From Ichthyophthirius multifiliis (Eukaryota; Ciliophora; Oligohymenophorea; Hymenostomatida): DNA of 31,548 bases. A program made the position numbers and the translations under genes. Location of the stretch: assembly GCF_000220395.1 (NCBI RefSeq), contig NW_004086421.1, positions 1-31,548 on the forward strand. The letters run 5' to 3'. Under the pieces are notes generated by a model that was given only the letters and a program-made list of their open reading frames with translations, ran no database searches and was not told the DNA's origin. Shown here one piece after another: positions 1-11,883 of the stretch; the stretch's first letter is position 1, and each line of letters opens with the position of its first letter.

Positions 1-984
1 AGAAAAAATGCTAAAAATGTCTACAGGATGTTAAAAATGTAATTATATTGGTGCAATGAATGTTATGAAGGTTATTATGTATATTATGAAAATAAATCTT
101 GCTTATAATGTGTTAATAAATATCCTTATTGCAAATCTTGTGATTATCATTAATGTAATAAATGTATAAATGGATATTAATTAAATTAAACTAAAAAATA
201 ATGTATATAAATAACTTCAGGGGGATTATCTGATGAAATTACTGAAACATAATGCCATCATTAATGTGAGAAATGCTCATAACCTGGAGAATGCTTAGAA
301 TGTAAAGCTGGTTTTTATGAAAATAAAACAAGCAAAATATGTGTCAAATGCAGAAATAAATTCAGTAATTGTTATACATGTACTGAAACTAGTTGTATTA
401 ATTGCATTTAAGGATTTTAATATGATGAGTCATAAAAATAATGCTTAGAAATCAATAATGTTGATGAAACTACTGAAATAGAATGCCCTAAAGAATGTAA
501 AAAATGTTCTAAACCTAAAATATGTATAGAATGTTAAGATGGTTTTTATGATTATTCATTTGATAATCCAACTATTTAAACTATATAATGTCTTAAGTGT
601 ACTATTAAATTCAGTAAATGTAGTTCTTGTACACCAAGTATTTGTTTAAAATGTTTTCCTGGATATGAATATTATGATTACGAAGATAAATGCATTTAAG
701 TTAATAAAAATGCTACTGATTGCAATGAAGGATGTACTTTATGTGGCTAAAATAGTATGTGCTTAAAATGTATGGATGGTTTTTATTAAGATTTTTTATA
801 TATATAAGACTTTAAATATAAAATTTGTTATGAATGCAGTAGTAAATTCAGTAATTGTATAAAATGTGATTCGATTTAATGCACTGACTGTAATACCGGA
901 TATAATTTAAATAATTCTTCAAAATAATGCGAAATAATCCCGTCTTCTAGATTTTTAAATTAGATTTAAGGTGATAATTAATGA
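1..984 (+). CDS. Cysteine-rich repeat protein, 3' part (copy A of the leishmanolysin/Cys-rich family)
   Basis: With TAA/TAG read as Gln, positions 55-984 form one open frame of 309 codons ending at TGA 982-984. The product is a series of short cysteine modules (CxxC, spacing of about 5-12 residues, each ending in a G-aromatic pair such as DGFY or PGYEY), as in furin-like or VSP-type surface repeats. It is closely similar to the C-terminal tails of the two minus-strand copies at 14021-17139 and 23020-26088, down to the C-terminal SSRFLN. It is therefore probably the tail of a leishmanolysin-like protease whose catalytic part lies off the window. Two one-base deletions relative to the paralogues break the frame at about 21-28 and at 53-54, where a Cys codon has lost a base. 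No membrane span or GPI-type hydrophobic tail is visible at the C-terminus. The protease identity is inferred only from the paralogues. Confidence 0.8.
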
Positions 985-1439
985 AAGAATATTGATTAAA
1001 AATAAAATTTTCTATTTTAATTTGTAAAGTTTTTTAGATAAATATTGTGATAATTTAGTAAAAATTAATGAAAATAATTTAAAAATATAATAATTAATTA
1101 TAAATAGAAATATATTTTAAAACAAATAAAAATAGTTTAATATTTTTTTTTGTATTAATAAATATATATATTAATTTATAATTTTTATTTCAATTGTTAT
1201 AAATATGAATATAATAATAATTTTAAATAATAAAAAGAATTAATAAAAAAAAAAAAAAATTAAAATTTATTATTAATAAAAAAAAAAAAAATATTTATAA
1301 TTAAATTAGAAATAAAAATTTTATTCATTAATAATATATTAAATATATTAAAATTATTTTTAATAAATTATTAATAAACTAATAATAATATGAATAAAAA
1401 AAAAAAAAAAATATTATGTATATAAATATAAATATATAA

Positions 1440-1478
<39 letters not shown>

Positions 1479-2244
1479 CAATTATTTTTATAATTTTTAA
1501 TTTAATTTTTTTAACTAATTTTTTTTTTAAATTTTAATTTTATTTATGATTTAAAGAAAAAATATAAATAAATAGATTTTTTTTTTTTAAATAGAAATAA
1601 ATTTTATATAAAATTCAAAAATATTCATTTTATAATTTTAAAATTTTTATTTTCTTTATTTTTTAATTTTATATTTCTTAAAATTATTTAATATTAATAT
1701 TGCTATACTTTTTTAGAAATTTATTAATATATTAATTAATCTTTCTTTTTTTTAAATTTAATCATTTAATAATTAATTAAATAACAATTATAAATAATAT
1801 GTAAAAATATTGTATATTTATGTTATTAAATATATTATAATAATAAAATTATTGTTTTTATATAGGAAAAATTGCTTTTTAGAAACTAAAAAAATTATTA
1901 TACTTTAGAAACTTTAAAAATAATTAAAATTATCATAAAAATAAATTAAAAAAACCAAAATCTAATAATAATAAAAAAATATATATATTATTATTTAAAT
2001 AGATTAATAATATAATAATAATATATTTATTTATATCTATTTATATATATTTATATTTTTTTACAAGACAATATAAATGAATATTATATTATAAATAAAA
2101 CAATAAAGAATTTAGATAAAACAAAATTAAATATATTTTTCATGTAAATTCATTTTTTTTTTTTTGAATATACAATCATTTTATATAATTTGCTTTCGTA
2201 AATATTCTTTATTTATCTCTATATATATTTATAATTTTTTTTTT
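985..2244. other. Convergent intergenic region
   Basis: About 1.26 kb of almost pure A/T between the 3' ends of copy A (+) and the glutathione peroxidase gene (-). It holds poly-A and poly-T tracts and an (AAATATAT)/(TA) simple repeat at about 1415-1475. The only structured element seen is the SECIS-like hairpin near 2124-2190, listed separately. No gene is recognised. Confidence 0.7.
2124..2190 (-). promoter_or_regulatory. Candidate SECIS element in the 3' UTR of the GPx gene
   Basis: Read on the minus strand, about 65 nt after the TGA stop, there is a quartet ATGA (2179-2176) and ten nt TTGTATATTC. An A-rich apical loop (2165-2152) follows, then nine nt GAATTTACA and TGA (2142-2140). The two arms pair with a single mismatch. 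Below the quartet is an AAA/AAA internal loop and then a short AT helix (TATAT/ATATA). This is the eukaryotic SECIS layout: helix, internal loop, UGA/GA quartet, helix of about 10 bp, apical loop with unpaired A's. Position, strand and partner gene all fit. Chance hairpins are common in AT-rich DNA, which is the main doubt. Confidence 0.72.
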
Positions 2245-2902
2245 TCATTATAATAATTTTTCTATTTCAGGAATCATTTCATTAGGCATTTCTTTAGGAG
2301 TATAAAACCTATGAACTTTTCCTTCTTTATTTATTAAAAACTTTCCGAAATTCCAAGGAATGTTTTTAGCTTTTTCTGTTGCAGGATCATATAAACAACT
2401 ATTATTTCTTAAATACTATAGTTATAAAAAAAATTAATTTAGTATATATATTATTATAAATATATATTACTTTATAAACTTCATGAGAATTTTCTCCATT
2501 TACATCCACTTTTCCAAATAATGGAAAATCTACTCCGAATTTAGTTATTACAAAATCTTTAATTTATGGAGGATCCCAAGGTTCTTGACTCATAAATTAG
2601 TTAGCGGGAAATGCTAGAATAGTAAATCCTTAATTTCTATTTTAATTAATATTTATATGAATATATTATTATTTTTACTTATATTTCTTATACAATTGCA
2701 CTAACTATAAATAATGGTCAGAAGTCAATCCTCATTTACATGCTACATTTACAACAATTGCAGCTTTATTATGTGAAAATTCACTTAATTTTCTAAGATT
2801 ACCATCAATGTCAACAGCTTCAAGTGCCCAGAGATTTTAGGCACTTGTTTTTAGTTTATCTTATCCTTTTTTTTTTATTGCATTATATAATAAACCACCC
2901 AT
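2245..2902 (-). CDS. GPX: Glutathione peroxidase, GPx4-like selenoprotein
   Basis: Three exons (2902-2679, 2636-2471, 2415-2245) joined by introns of 42 and 55 nt give 186 residues ending at TGA 2247-2245. It reduces hydroperoxides with glutathione. Family marks in order: DIDGN (31-35); VNVACK followed by in-frame TGA at codon 57 (2734-2732), then GLT, which is the position of catalytic selenocysteine in VNVASxUGxT; LAFPANQF (82-89); SQEP with catalytic Gln92, 35 residues after codon 57 as in GPx4; VDVNGEN; IPWNFGKF with catalytic Trp151 and Asn152. The start ATG at 2902 gives the short N-terminus MGGLLYNAIKKKG, and no other in-frame ATG lies close upstream. Length and the absence of the tetramer loop suit a monomeric phospholipid-hydroperoxide type. 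The Gln of NQF is a TAA codon, while Gln92 is CAA. Since TGA is also the stop, decoding must depend on the SECIS downstream. A pseudogene is unlikely because everything else is intact. Confidence 0.93.
2416..2470 (-). other. GPx intron 2 (55 nt)
   Basis: GTAATAT...CTATAG on the minus strand, phase 0, between HEVYK and YLRNN. Removing it keeps the GPx frame and aligns the two conserved blocks. Confidence 0.88.
2637..2678 (-). other. GPx intron 1 (42 nt)
   Basis: GTAAAAAT...AAAATAG on the minus strand, splitting a Lys codon (aa|a). Removal joins LYKKYK to NQGFTILAFP as expected for the family. Confidence 0.88.
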
Positions 2903-3009
2903 TATTCTTATCTTATATATTTAAAAAAAAATATATATATATATTATTTTATTTTATTAAAAAATATTATATGTGTATTTATAATATATATAAATTAAAA
3001 AAATATATA

Positions 3010-3068
<59 letters not shown>

Positions 3069-5892
3069 ATTTTATTTTATTTTTCTATTTTTTTTTTATT
3101 ATATTATATATATTCTTTTTTTTTTCTCTTTATTTTCTTTTTTTTTTCATAATGGAATTATTTCAAATATACATTAAAATAATTTTCTTAAAAATTGTTT
3201 TATTTAAAAATTTATATAATTTTAAATATTATATAATTTTTATTATTTATTCATTTACATTATTTTATTACTATTTTAATAAATTTTATTCTTTTTTATA
3301 AAATATATTTATAAAAAAAGAAACTTTGTATATAATTTGAATTCTGTATAATAAAATATTTTTTAATAATAATATTTATTTGTAGTATTTTAAAATAGTA
3401 GTATTTAAAAATAATAAATATTTTATTATATTATTTGCTAAAATATATTAATATTTTTGTATTTAAATTAATATCTAAATTATTAAATATCTAAAATATA
3501 TAAATTTTTTTAATAATGAATGATAATAATATTAAATTTAATTATACCTTTTGCAATCATAGATAAAAAATAAAATAAAATTTGTAAAAATATATTATAT
3601 TATCTCCTTCTTTATCAATTATAGATTTATATAATTGATACATATAAAAAAAAATAAGATATATTAAAATATAAATCAGTAAAAAAAGATTATATAATAA
3701 TACAAAAATAAAAATGTATAAAAAACTTAAGCAAAATTAATTATCTTAATAATATTTAATATATATAAAAAAAAAAATTATTATTTATCATAAAATTAAT
3801 ATATATAAATAAAATATATATTTATTTTAATAATAAGTAATTTTTAATCATTCTAAGTTTCGATTTTTTGTTAGCCATTTTTTTTGTAATTAACTATACT
3901 ATAATATAATTGTAATTTTACATATTTATTAACTAAAAATTTTATAAAGTTCTAATAAAATTATTTATTTATTTATTCAATTTTTAATATTATATAAAAT
4001 ATTACTAAACTTTCTTTCCAGAAAATTATAAATAAATTAAAAATATATATATCTAAATTATATATGTATATTTTTTACCTTAAAAATTTTATGATTATTA
4101 AGTCAATTTACATTAATTTTTGAAAATACAGTAAATTATATCCTAAATATAGTATTTTTTTAAAAAAAATTAGTACCAATGTTCTTAATTAACTAAATTG
4201 ATTACAAGATAATATAGTAAATCTTTTAATTTTATTTTAAATATATATTCAATTATCTATAATAATATATATATATATATAAACTTATATTTATTTTTTA
4301 AATTAACTAGTTGTTTGTAAATATTTTCTGTTATAACACATTAAGAGTCAAAATTTATTACTTAAGTAACTTTAATTGTTCAAAATACATATAGTTTTCT
4401 GATATTCTTATTAAAATCTGGAGTTTTTTAGTTAACATAAAATTGAATTATTTAATTAAAATTAATCGTACACTTTTTTTGATAAATCAAAATATGTGAA
4501 ATTTAATATTTGTTTAATTTGAATTAAGGTTTTAGTAAATAATTTATAAATATGATTATGTTTAAATAATAGTATAATATTATTTTATACTTATTGTTTA
4601 ATATTAATATTATAATTTATATATATTATAATTAATTTAAATTATTAATATTTTCATTTAAATTGATTATCTGTTTATATTATAATTTTTTTATTATTAT
4701 TTCCTTCCTATTTTATATTTTTTATTTTAAATTATATCAATAAATATAAGTAACACAAATTATTATTATTTATGTTTATTTTTTTTTAATATTTTTAGTT
4801 AATTATATAATATTTCTATTTTTTTACAATTTACATTTTTATTATTTTATAAATATGTTATATATATATATATTTATATAGATGTAATTTATTTTATAAT
4901 ATATTATTTTTAAAAATTATTATTAAAATTTAACATTTAAACGAAAAACAAACACATATATAAATATTAAATTTAATTATTTAATATCAAAAAAAACATA
5001 TATGATATTTTTTTTATTTTATTAATTAAATTTTCGATTTTTTATTAATTAAGTTAAATAATTTGTATATATATTATATGTTTTTAGGACATTTTTTATA
5101 TTACTTGATTAAAATAAATATAAATATAAAATATTTAGATTTCAAATAATTAAAAAGTTTATTATAAATTTTTTAAAATAATTTACTTTTATATTTTATA
5201 TTAATAAAAAAAATTTATAATTATTATTAAAATTATAAACAATTTAAGTTTTTTATATAATAAAAATTTACAATTTATTAAATAAGCAAATACAAATGTT
5301 TTAAATTTTAATTCGAAAGCATATATTTATTGATGTTGTTTTGCAAAATAATAGTTTTTAAAAAACATATACCTTTTAATTTATTATTAATAATTTTTTA
5401 TATTAAATTTTATATTATTATTAATGTTATTATAATTATTTTATATATTTAGTATAGTATTTTATAATAAATCTCATTTGCTATTGTTTTTTTAAGAAAT
5501 ATTTATTTAAATTTATAATCTCATTAAACATTATTTTTCTTTAAAAAGTTTAATTTATAACTTCTTTTTTCTCTATTATTAATATAAATTCTATTAATAA
5601 ATATTATTATAATATAAGTAAAAAAAAAATATTATTTTTGTTAATTATAAAGAAAAAACATATTTAAAAATATAATATAATATATTTATTTAAAACAAAT
5701 GACTTTAATTACTTATGAAAAAAAAAAAAATTATTAATAATAAATAAATATATTTAAAAACAAAATAAAGCTTAAAAAAAAAACTTAAAAAAAAAAAAAA
5801 ACCAATATAATTAAAAGGTTTTTAGAACTGAATAACTTTACAAAAATCTCTTACTATTCAAATCATTGCCAAATAAAATTCACACATTCCTA
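2903..5892. other. Divergent intergenic region with a (TA)n tract
   Basis: About 3 kb upstream of both the GPx gene (-) and the PX gene (+). It must hold both promoters, but no motif stands out. A (TA)n run of about 50 nt lies at 3015-3065. The stretch 3840-4500 is slightly less AT-rich than its surroundings, yet I find no consistent open frame in the ciliate code. Poly-A tracts cluster at 5720-5805 just before the PX gene. Confidence 0.6.
3015..3065. repeat. (TA)n microsatellite
   Basis: About 25 uninterrupted TA dinucleotides just upstream of the GPx start. Confidence 0.95.
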
Positions 5893-6576
5893 ATGGATAA
5901 TATATTAATTTCTGACCCTTTTATAGAATCTAAATAAGAGTCCACGTAAGCCCAAAAAATAAAATCCTAAATTTCTACTGACGATGAGCCTATAACTACA
6001 AATTAAATCCAAGAAAACTATTTTTCATCAATAATACATTTTCTAAATGAAAAAGTTCGTTTGAAAAATTAAACAAAAAATACTTTTTATTTCCCTTCTT
6101 CTTATTTATAATAAGAAAAAATACACAAATTTACTTTGTGTAAAAAATAATGCTTGCAAACTTAATTTGATAATTCTAATTTTATATATTTTGAATTTAA
6201 TTAACATGAAATTATTACCGAAGATGACATAGAGGACCATAAAAACACAAAAGAATAGGTTGTAGTTTACAATATTACAGTTTTTAAATGTAATAATTTA
6301 GCTAATATACATTAATAATGGTAATTTTAAACTAGATATTCACTTTTAAGGTAATTGCATTTAAAATTGATTAAAAAATTTCAAAATTTAAAAGGTTTTC
6401 CGGAAAGAAAATGGTTTTAAAATAAAAATTAGGAATTTATTTTGAAAAGAAAAAATTAATTGCAAGCTTATTTTAATAATATTTGTAAAAGAAAAGATGT
6501 TGTTAATTCAAATTTATTTTAATATTTTTTAGAAGAAACAAGAAAAGTTTAGGACTTAGATGAATTTATTTTATGA
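5893..6576 (+). CDS. PX (phox homology) domain protein
   Basis: One intronless frame of 227 residues ends at TGA 6574-6576, with TAA/TAG read as Gln throughout. The first 110 residues are polar and Q/S/N-rich and match nothing I recognise. From about residue 120 to 215 it is a PX domain: VVVYNITVF as the first strands, then TRYSLLRQLHLKL containing Arg148, the conserved phosphoinositide-contacting arginine of the R-Y-S/F motif. The GFPERKWF loop (Pro170) follows in the place of the usual proline-rich segment, and then QEFILKRKNQLQAYFNNI, the typical final helices. Such domains bind PI3P and place proteins on endosomal or phagosomal membranes. Met at 5893 is the first in-frame ATG seen; the frame is open a little further upstream without another ATG. 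No partner domain (BAR, SH3, kinase) is present, so the cellular role is unknown. Confidence 0.87.
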
Positions 6577-7091
6577 AAAAGACATCATCTTTTTTATTAT
6601 ATATATTTATAAATAAAACGAAGGATATTAAAAATTTATATATATATTATTATAGAATTTATGAAAATAAAAATTATATTTATTATGAAATCTTAAATAA
6701 ATATATATCGAAAAAAAAAAAAAAAATTGTTATTTTAATTATTTTTATTTTTTTTATTATAACATTTAATTTTTATTTTTATTTTTATAAATTAATATTT
6801 TTAAATATTTAACTTTTTATTTTTATATAAAAAATAGAAATGATTTAATATTTTTTTATTAAATTATAATTAAATTAATTTAAAATATGATTATGATTAT
6901 GAAAATTCTATTTTTATACGCATAATAATAATAAATTATATTATAAAAATAATATAAGCAAATAATATTAGTATTAATATAAATAAATAATATTTTATAT
7001 TTAATTATAAAAATTGAAATTTTTTAAAAATACATAATTTAATAACTCTTTATATATATGTATACAAATCATATATAGTATATAAATAAAA
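6577..7091. other. Convergent intergenic region
   Basis: About 515 nt of A/T-rich DNA between the 3' ends of the PX gene and the 5-oxoprolinase gene. The standard-code open frame at 6573-6812 begins on the bases of the PX stop and is low-complexity, so it is not called. Nothing else is seen. Confidence 0.65.
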
Positions 7092-10000
7092 TCATGCACT
7101 TTCCTATAGTCTCTAATAATTAAGCAAACTTCCAAACTCTTTATCTATCATTATTTTTTAAAACCCTTATTTTTCCTGATTTTCCCCTTCTTAATTTTTC
7201 CCAAATCCACCCCCTCCTGGTGTCATAATAATAATCCTATCTCCTTTTTAAACTACTACAGTATTTTTTCCTCCTAAATTAACTATTTTTCTATCATTCT
7301 AAATATACAAATTCAATCCTTTTTTCCCCTCTCCTCCCCCTTCTAACCCGAATGGTGCAAAAACTCTCCTTTCACTCAAAATACTACAAACAATATTATT
7401 TTCTAAAAATTAAAACTCTCTCACAATTCCACACCCCCCTTTAAACTTCCCTTAACCTCCACTATCTTCTCTTACTTAAAATTTCCAAAGAATAACCGGA
7501 TATCTCCTCTCTAAAATCTCTATATCAGTAATTCTAGTATTCGTCATATGACATTAAACCGCATCTTATCCATTCCACCCGTTTCCGGCTCCCGCTCCGC
7601 CACCTATAGTCTCATAATAAGACATTTTTTCGTTTCCAAAAGTAAAATTATTCATACATCCATAAGATGCCGCCTAAGCCTTAAAAGCCTTCAAAATCAA
7701 ATCTGTGATTCTCTAAGAAGTTAACACATTCCCCCCTACGCACGCTGCATCTTCTGACGGGTTTAAAATCGAGTTTTTTGGAATATATATAGAAATACCT
7801 TTCAAACATCCCTAATTTAATGGAATTTCTTCATCCACAAGGCTTCTAAGGCAATAAATAATAGCCGAAATACAAACTGAATATGGTGTATTTGTATTCG
7901 AAAATACCTCTAAGCCAGTATTTGAAAAATCAAAATGGGCTTTCCCGGTCTTTTTATCTATAGTCATTTCTAGACATATAGGGGTACCATCGTCCATATA
8001 TTCTATTTCTTGAACTTTTTCGGGCAAAAGACTTTTTTTAAGCATGTTTTTTACACAAGTTTCTGCATATTCCTATATAAAAATCATGTATTTTTATACA
8101 TAAGCTAATGAGTATTCATTTATTAAGTCTAAAAGTAAGCATTTCCCTTTATTATTTGCAGATATTTGGGCTTTTAAATCCGATATATTGTCTTCTATGA
8201 GTCTACAGTTATTTTCTTACAATAAAGTTCGGATTTCAGTTTCTTTGAAAATTCCTTCCTAGTCAACTATCTTCATTGTTTTTACTGCGAGACCTTCATC
8301 AGTTAGTTTTTTAGAAAAAGGAGGCATACTTCCAGGCGTAATACCACCTACATCAGCATGATGGCCTCTTGAAGCTACAAAAAAAGCTGGTTGGAGACTC
8401 TATTCGGTAAAAACAGGTGTTATGACAGTAATATCAGGCAAATGAGAGCCTCCAAAGTTTGTATGATTTGTCATTATGACCTCTTGACCTTTCCAATTTG
8501 GGTTATTTTATATTTAATACTTCACAGATTCACCCATAGAGCCTAAATGTACAGGTAAATGTGGTGCATTGGCCACTAAATCCCCTATATTTGAAAACAA
8601 AGCACATGAAAAGTCCAATCTTTCTTTAATATTAGTAGAAATAGCAGTTTTTTATAATACACGTCCCATTTATTCTGCTATATTCATAAATCTATTTGAA
8701 AAAACAGATAATTAAACCGGATCAGGTTTAGAAGGTATTACTTGTGTGTGTTTTTAATTATTATTTATTTAAAAAAGATTTTTTTTTATACTCAAATTAC
8801 CTTTTCGTGTTATTATGCAACTCCAAAAAGGCTCTATTAAAATTGTTGAAGTCTCATTTATAATTAAGGAAGGACCTTCTAGTTTAGTGGAAGGTTATAA
8901 ATCTTTCATTATATATATAGGAGTTTTTTATTTATAGACCTGTTTTTCATTATTATTAAAAAAATAAACTTCTCTGTATTATATTTTGTTTTCTTAAGGA
9001 GGTTATTTATATTCAGAAAAAATATCAGAATCTTCCATTTATTCTTTATATTATTATTATTGCTTTTTTTAATAAATAGTCCTCACTCTGACTAAATCTA
9101 TAATAATGCATCTTTTTTGCAATAAAAACCCGAACTCTTGCTTATATTTCTTCTCATAGATATCTTTAAGCTCCTACCAAACTATACTTTCTTCGAATCT
9201 AATTTACAAAACTGTGTCTGTTCCATCATATCTCATCCCTAAAAATTCCTCATTAAAAAAAACCCCATCATTAGCCAAAAGCCCATCTTTTTAGAACTTC
9301 TCTTCATTTTTTTTCCTCAAATCCTTCATTTTTTCCACTAAAACCTATTTTTCCACCAAAACCTACCTCAAAAACTCCATATTGACGCTCTCGGACCTAT
9401 CTTCGACTTAATCAGCCTCCTATATTCCAAAAGCGGACAAGATACCTGCAAACTTATGTATAAATATTTACTAAATACCTAAATTATCCGCTATAAGACA
9501 CGCATGTTATCCCCCTGCACCCCCGAAAACCGCTAAAACCTCTCCTTTAGGTTCACAGCCTTTCTATTAACTCAAATTCCTTATAGGTCTGCACATACTT
9601 TCATTTGCAACTTAAATAAATCCATTTGCAATTTCGTAAATGCTCATATTATTACAAACTTCGAAATTCTCATTTTTCAATTCTTCGAATTTTTTAAAAG
9701 TGTCTTCAATAAAAAGACCTTAGTCTTATTTTTCTCCGAAAATCTTTGGAAAAAAATCCCTTTAAAGTCTCCCTAAAACCACATTAGCATCACTAATTGA
9801 CAAAAAACCCCCTTTCCCATAGCAAACAGGCCCTGGATTGGCTCCTGAAGATTCCGGACCTACCAAAAAAGCTCCATTTTTGATAAAAAGTCTTGATCCA
9901 CCACCTGCTGCTACTGTATTTATATCTAAATGGGCTGTCTGGATCATTACTCCTGCTATTTAGCTATCATATATATGTTCAAATCCTTCTTTTTTAGAAT

Positions 10001-11000
10001 ATCGGGATACATCAGTTGATGTACCACCCATATCAAAGCCTATAATGCCTTTAAAATGGTCATTTTTGTCTATTAGAAATCTCGAAGTATTCACAAAACC
10101 GACTACCCCACCCGCAGGCCCAGATAATAGAGATTTAGAACCAGTAAAATGATTAAATTAGCATAAACCGCCATCCGATTACATAAAAGAAAGAGGAACT
10201 TTTTTGAAATTTTCATCAAAAGCATTTATAAAATTATTCATATATTCAACAATAATTGGATTTAAATAAGCATCTAAAGTAGTTGTATATGCTCTTGGAA
10301 GCATTTTTATTAAAGGCAATACTTTATGCGAGAGTGAAATTTATTTAAAAAAATTCATTTCTAAGGCGATTTTTTCAACTAAAAGTTCATGTTAATAAAA
10401 AGTAGGAGAATGACAAAAAACAACCGAAATAGACTGAATTCCTTAATTTTTTAATTCCTGGAGTTTTTCACGAACTTCCTCTATATTTATTTCCTTTATA
10501 ATCTATATATATTCATCCTAAGAAGTCTTTGATTATATTATATTATTATTTTATTATTAATTTTTATCTTTTTTCCCTAAAATAATTACTCTCTCGTCTA
10601 TTTCTATTACTTTTTCATATATTTATGGATATCTCTAAATTCTTAAATCAAATATATTCGGACGAGATTAATTGCCTATTCTTAATATGTCTTAGAAACC
10701 TTTCGTTACTATCAAGGCTGTCCGAGCCCCTTTTCTTTGTAATAAAGCGTTAGTGGCAACTGTTGTACCTATGCGAATTTCTTTTATGTTTTAGGATGGA
10801 ATTTTATCATTTAAAGAAATTTCTATGTTTAAGTTTTCTTATAATATTTAACGGATGCCTTCATTTGGACCATCTCCATATGTATTATTTTCTGATAAGA
10901 CTTTTTTTACCAGATTTTTTTGATATATTTAATCGTTGTATATATTACAGTATATGTCTGTAAATGTTCCTCCACGATCTATCGAAAATTCAAACTACAT
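7092..11000 (-). CDS. OPLAH: 5-oxoprolinase (ATP-dependent), fused hydantoinase A/B type
   Basis: Two exons (11000-8801 and 8740-7092) give 1282 residues, the usual full length, ending at TGA 7094-7092. The enzyme opens 5-oxo-L-proline to glutamate with ATP in the cytosol, in the gamma-glutamyl (glutathione) cycle. HyuA half: DRGGTFTD (8-15), [10 protein letters not shown] (from 78), [19 protein letters not shown] (GGTSTD at 325-330), [11 protein letters not shown] (from 359), FGGAGGQHAC (from 492). HyuB half: KPDPVQLSVF (from about 738), [25 protein letters not shown], the [18 protein letters not shown] block and TPGGGGFGK (1240-1248) near the end. All characteristic motifs are present, so it should be active. 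Two Q/N-rich inserts, largely TAA codons, interrupt the HyuA half and the linker before HyuB. Met at 11000 gives the expected short lead MQFEFSI before DRGG. It diverges from the LETM1 gene across 883 nt. Confidence 0.97.
8741..8800 (-). other. 5-oxoprolinase intron (60 nt)
   Basis: GTAATTTGAG...CACACAAG on the minus strand, phase 1. Splicing joins CIITRK to [12 protein letters not shown] and puts both halves of the enzyme in frame; the exon lengths 2200 and 1649 sum to a multiple of three. Confidence 0.9.
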
Positions 11001-11721
11001 TATTTTAACAGTTTTTATTTTAAAAAAGATATTAATTAAAATATTTTCTATTTTAAATTAATAAATAATAATACATAAATAAAAAAATCTTTAATTAAAT
11101 TATTATAAAGAATTATACATTATATTTAAGAATAGATAGAGTTTTTTAAAATATATTATAATAAATTATTGATATAACATTTTTTAATGAAAAATAAAGG
11201 GCAAAGAATATAAGAAAAAATTTAAATGAAATAAATAATATTAAAATTAAACATTATTATTGTTTCATTTTATTTTTTTTCTAAATCATATCTTTATATA
11301 AAATTGTATATATTTAAAGAATAATGCAAAATATAAAAAAAAATTGAATTAATAGATAGAGAAAATAAATATATAATATTAAAAAAAAAAAAAATACATG
11401 TTTTTATTCAAAAAATAAAAATTATATAAAAAACGGCTTAAAACATTCAAAAAAATTATATAAATATATATGTACATATAAAAATATTTATAAAATAATA
11501 TATATATATATATTTATTTTTGTATAAATATATATATATTTTTTAATATATATAAAAGTATATATATTGTATTTTTAAAACCTAATTCTTATATTCATTT
11601 TTATTAGTTCAAAAATTAAAAATAAAATGTATTATTTTTTTTTAAGTTATTCAAAAACATGAAAAAAATTTAAGTTTAAATAATACAGTAAATATAATAT
11701 TGTATTTAAATATATATATTT

Positions 11722-11770
<49 letters not shown>

Positions 11771-11883
11771 TATATACTTATATTTTATATAAATACATAT
11801 AATTATTTTAATAATCATATATAAGACAAGAAAATTAATTAGAAAAAATTAAATAAAAACAAAATCAAAAAATAATACTTAAA
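11001..11883. promoter_or_regulatory. Divergent promoter region, OPLAH / LETM1
   Basis: 883 nt between two head-to-head start codons, so both promoters must lie here. The sequence is A/T-only for long stretches and contains an (AT)n run at about 11727-11766 close to the LETM1 start. No specific factor site can be named. Confidence 0.55.
11727..11766. repeat. (AT)n microsatellite
   Basis: About 20 AT dinucleotides, roughly 120 nt upstream of the LETM1 start codon. Confidence 0.95.

Noticed and set aside
2732..2734. The TGA in GPx as a sign of a pseudogene
   Set aside because: It sits exactly at the selenocysteine site, with intact motifs after it and a SECIS-like hairpin downstream.
2824..3177. 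Plus-strand open frame at 2824-3177
   Set aside because: It is mostly a translated (TA)n tract and lies antisense to the first GPx exon.
6573..6812. Plus-strand open frame after the PX gene
   Set aside because: Low-complexity Lys/Ile/Tyr/Phe peptide from A/T-only DNA, beginning within the last codons of the PX gene.
8073..8099. A 27-nt GTATAA...TATAG segment in the 5-oxoprolinase gene that looks like a tiny intron
   Set aside because: Its translation (VQKYMIFIQ) matches the family's conserved stretch between the helices, and the frame is the same with or without it, so it is coding.
10763..10963. Plus-strand open frame near 10763-10963
   Set aside because: It is antisense to the 5-oxoprolinase N-terminus, which carries the DRGGTFTD motif.
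7092..11000. Recent bacterial transfer of the 5-oxoprolinase gene
   Set aside because: It has a typical ciliate intron, many TAA/TAG Gln codons and Q/N-rich inserts; fused HyuA-HyuB is also the normal eukaryotic form.
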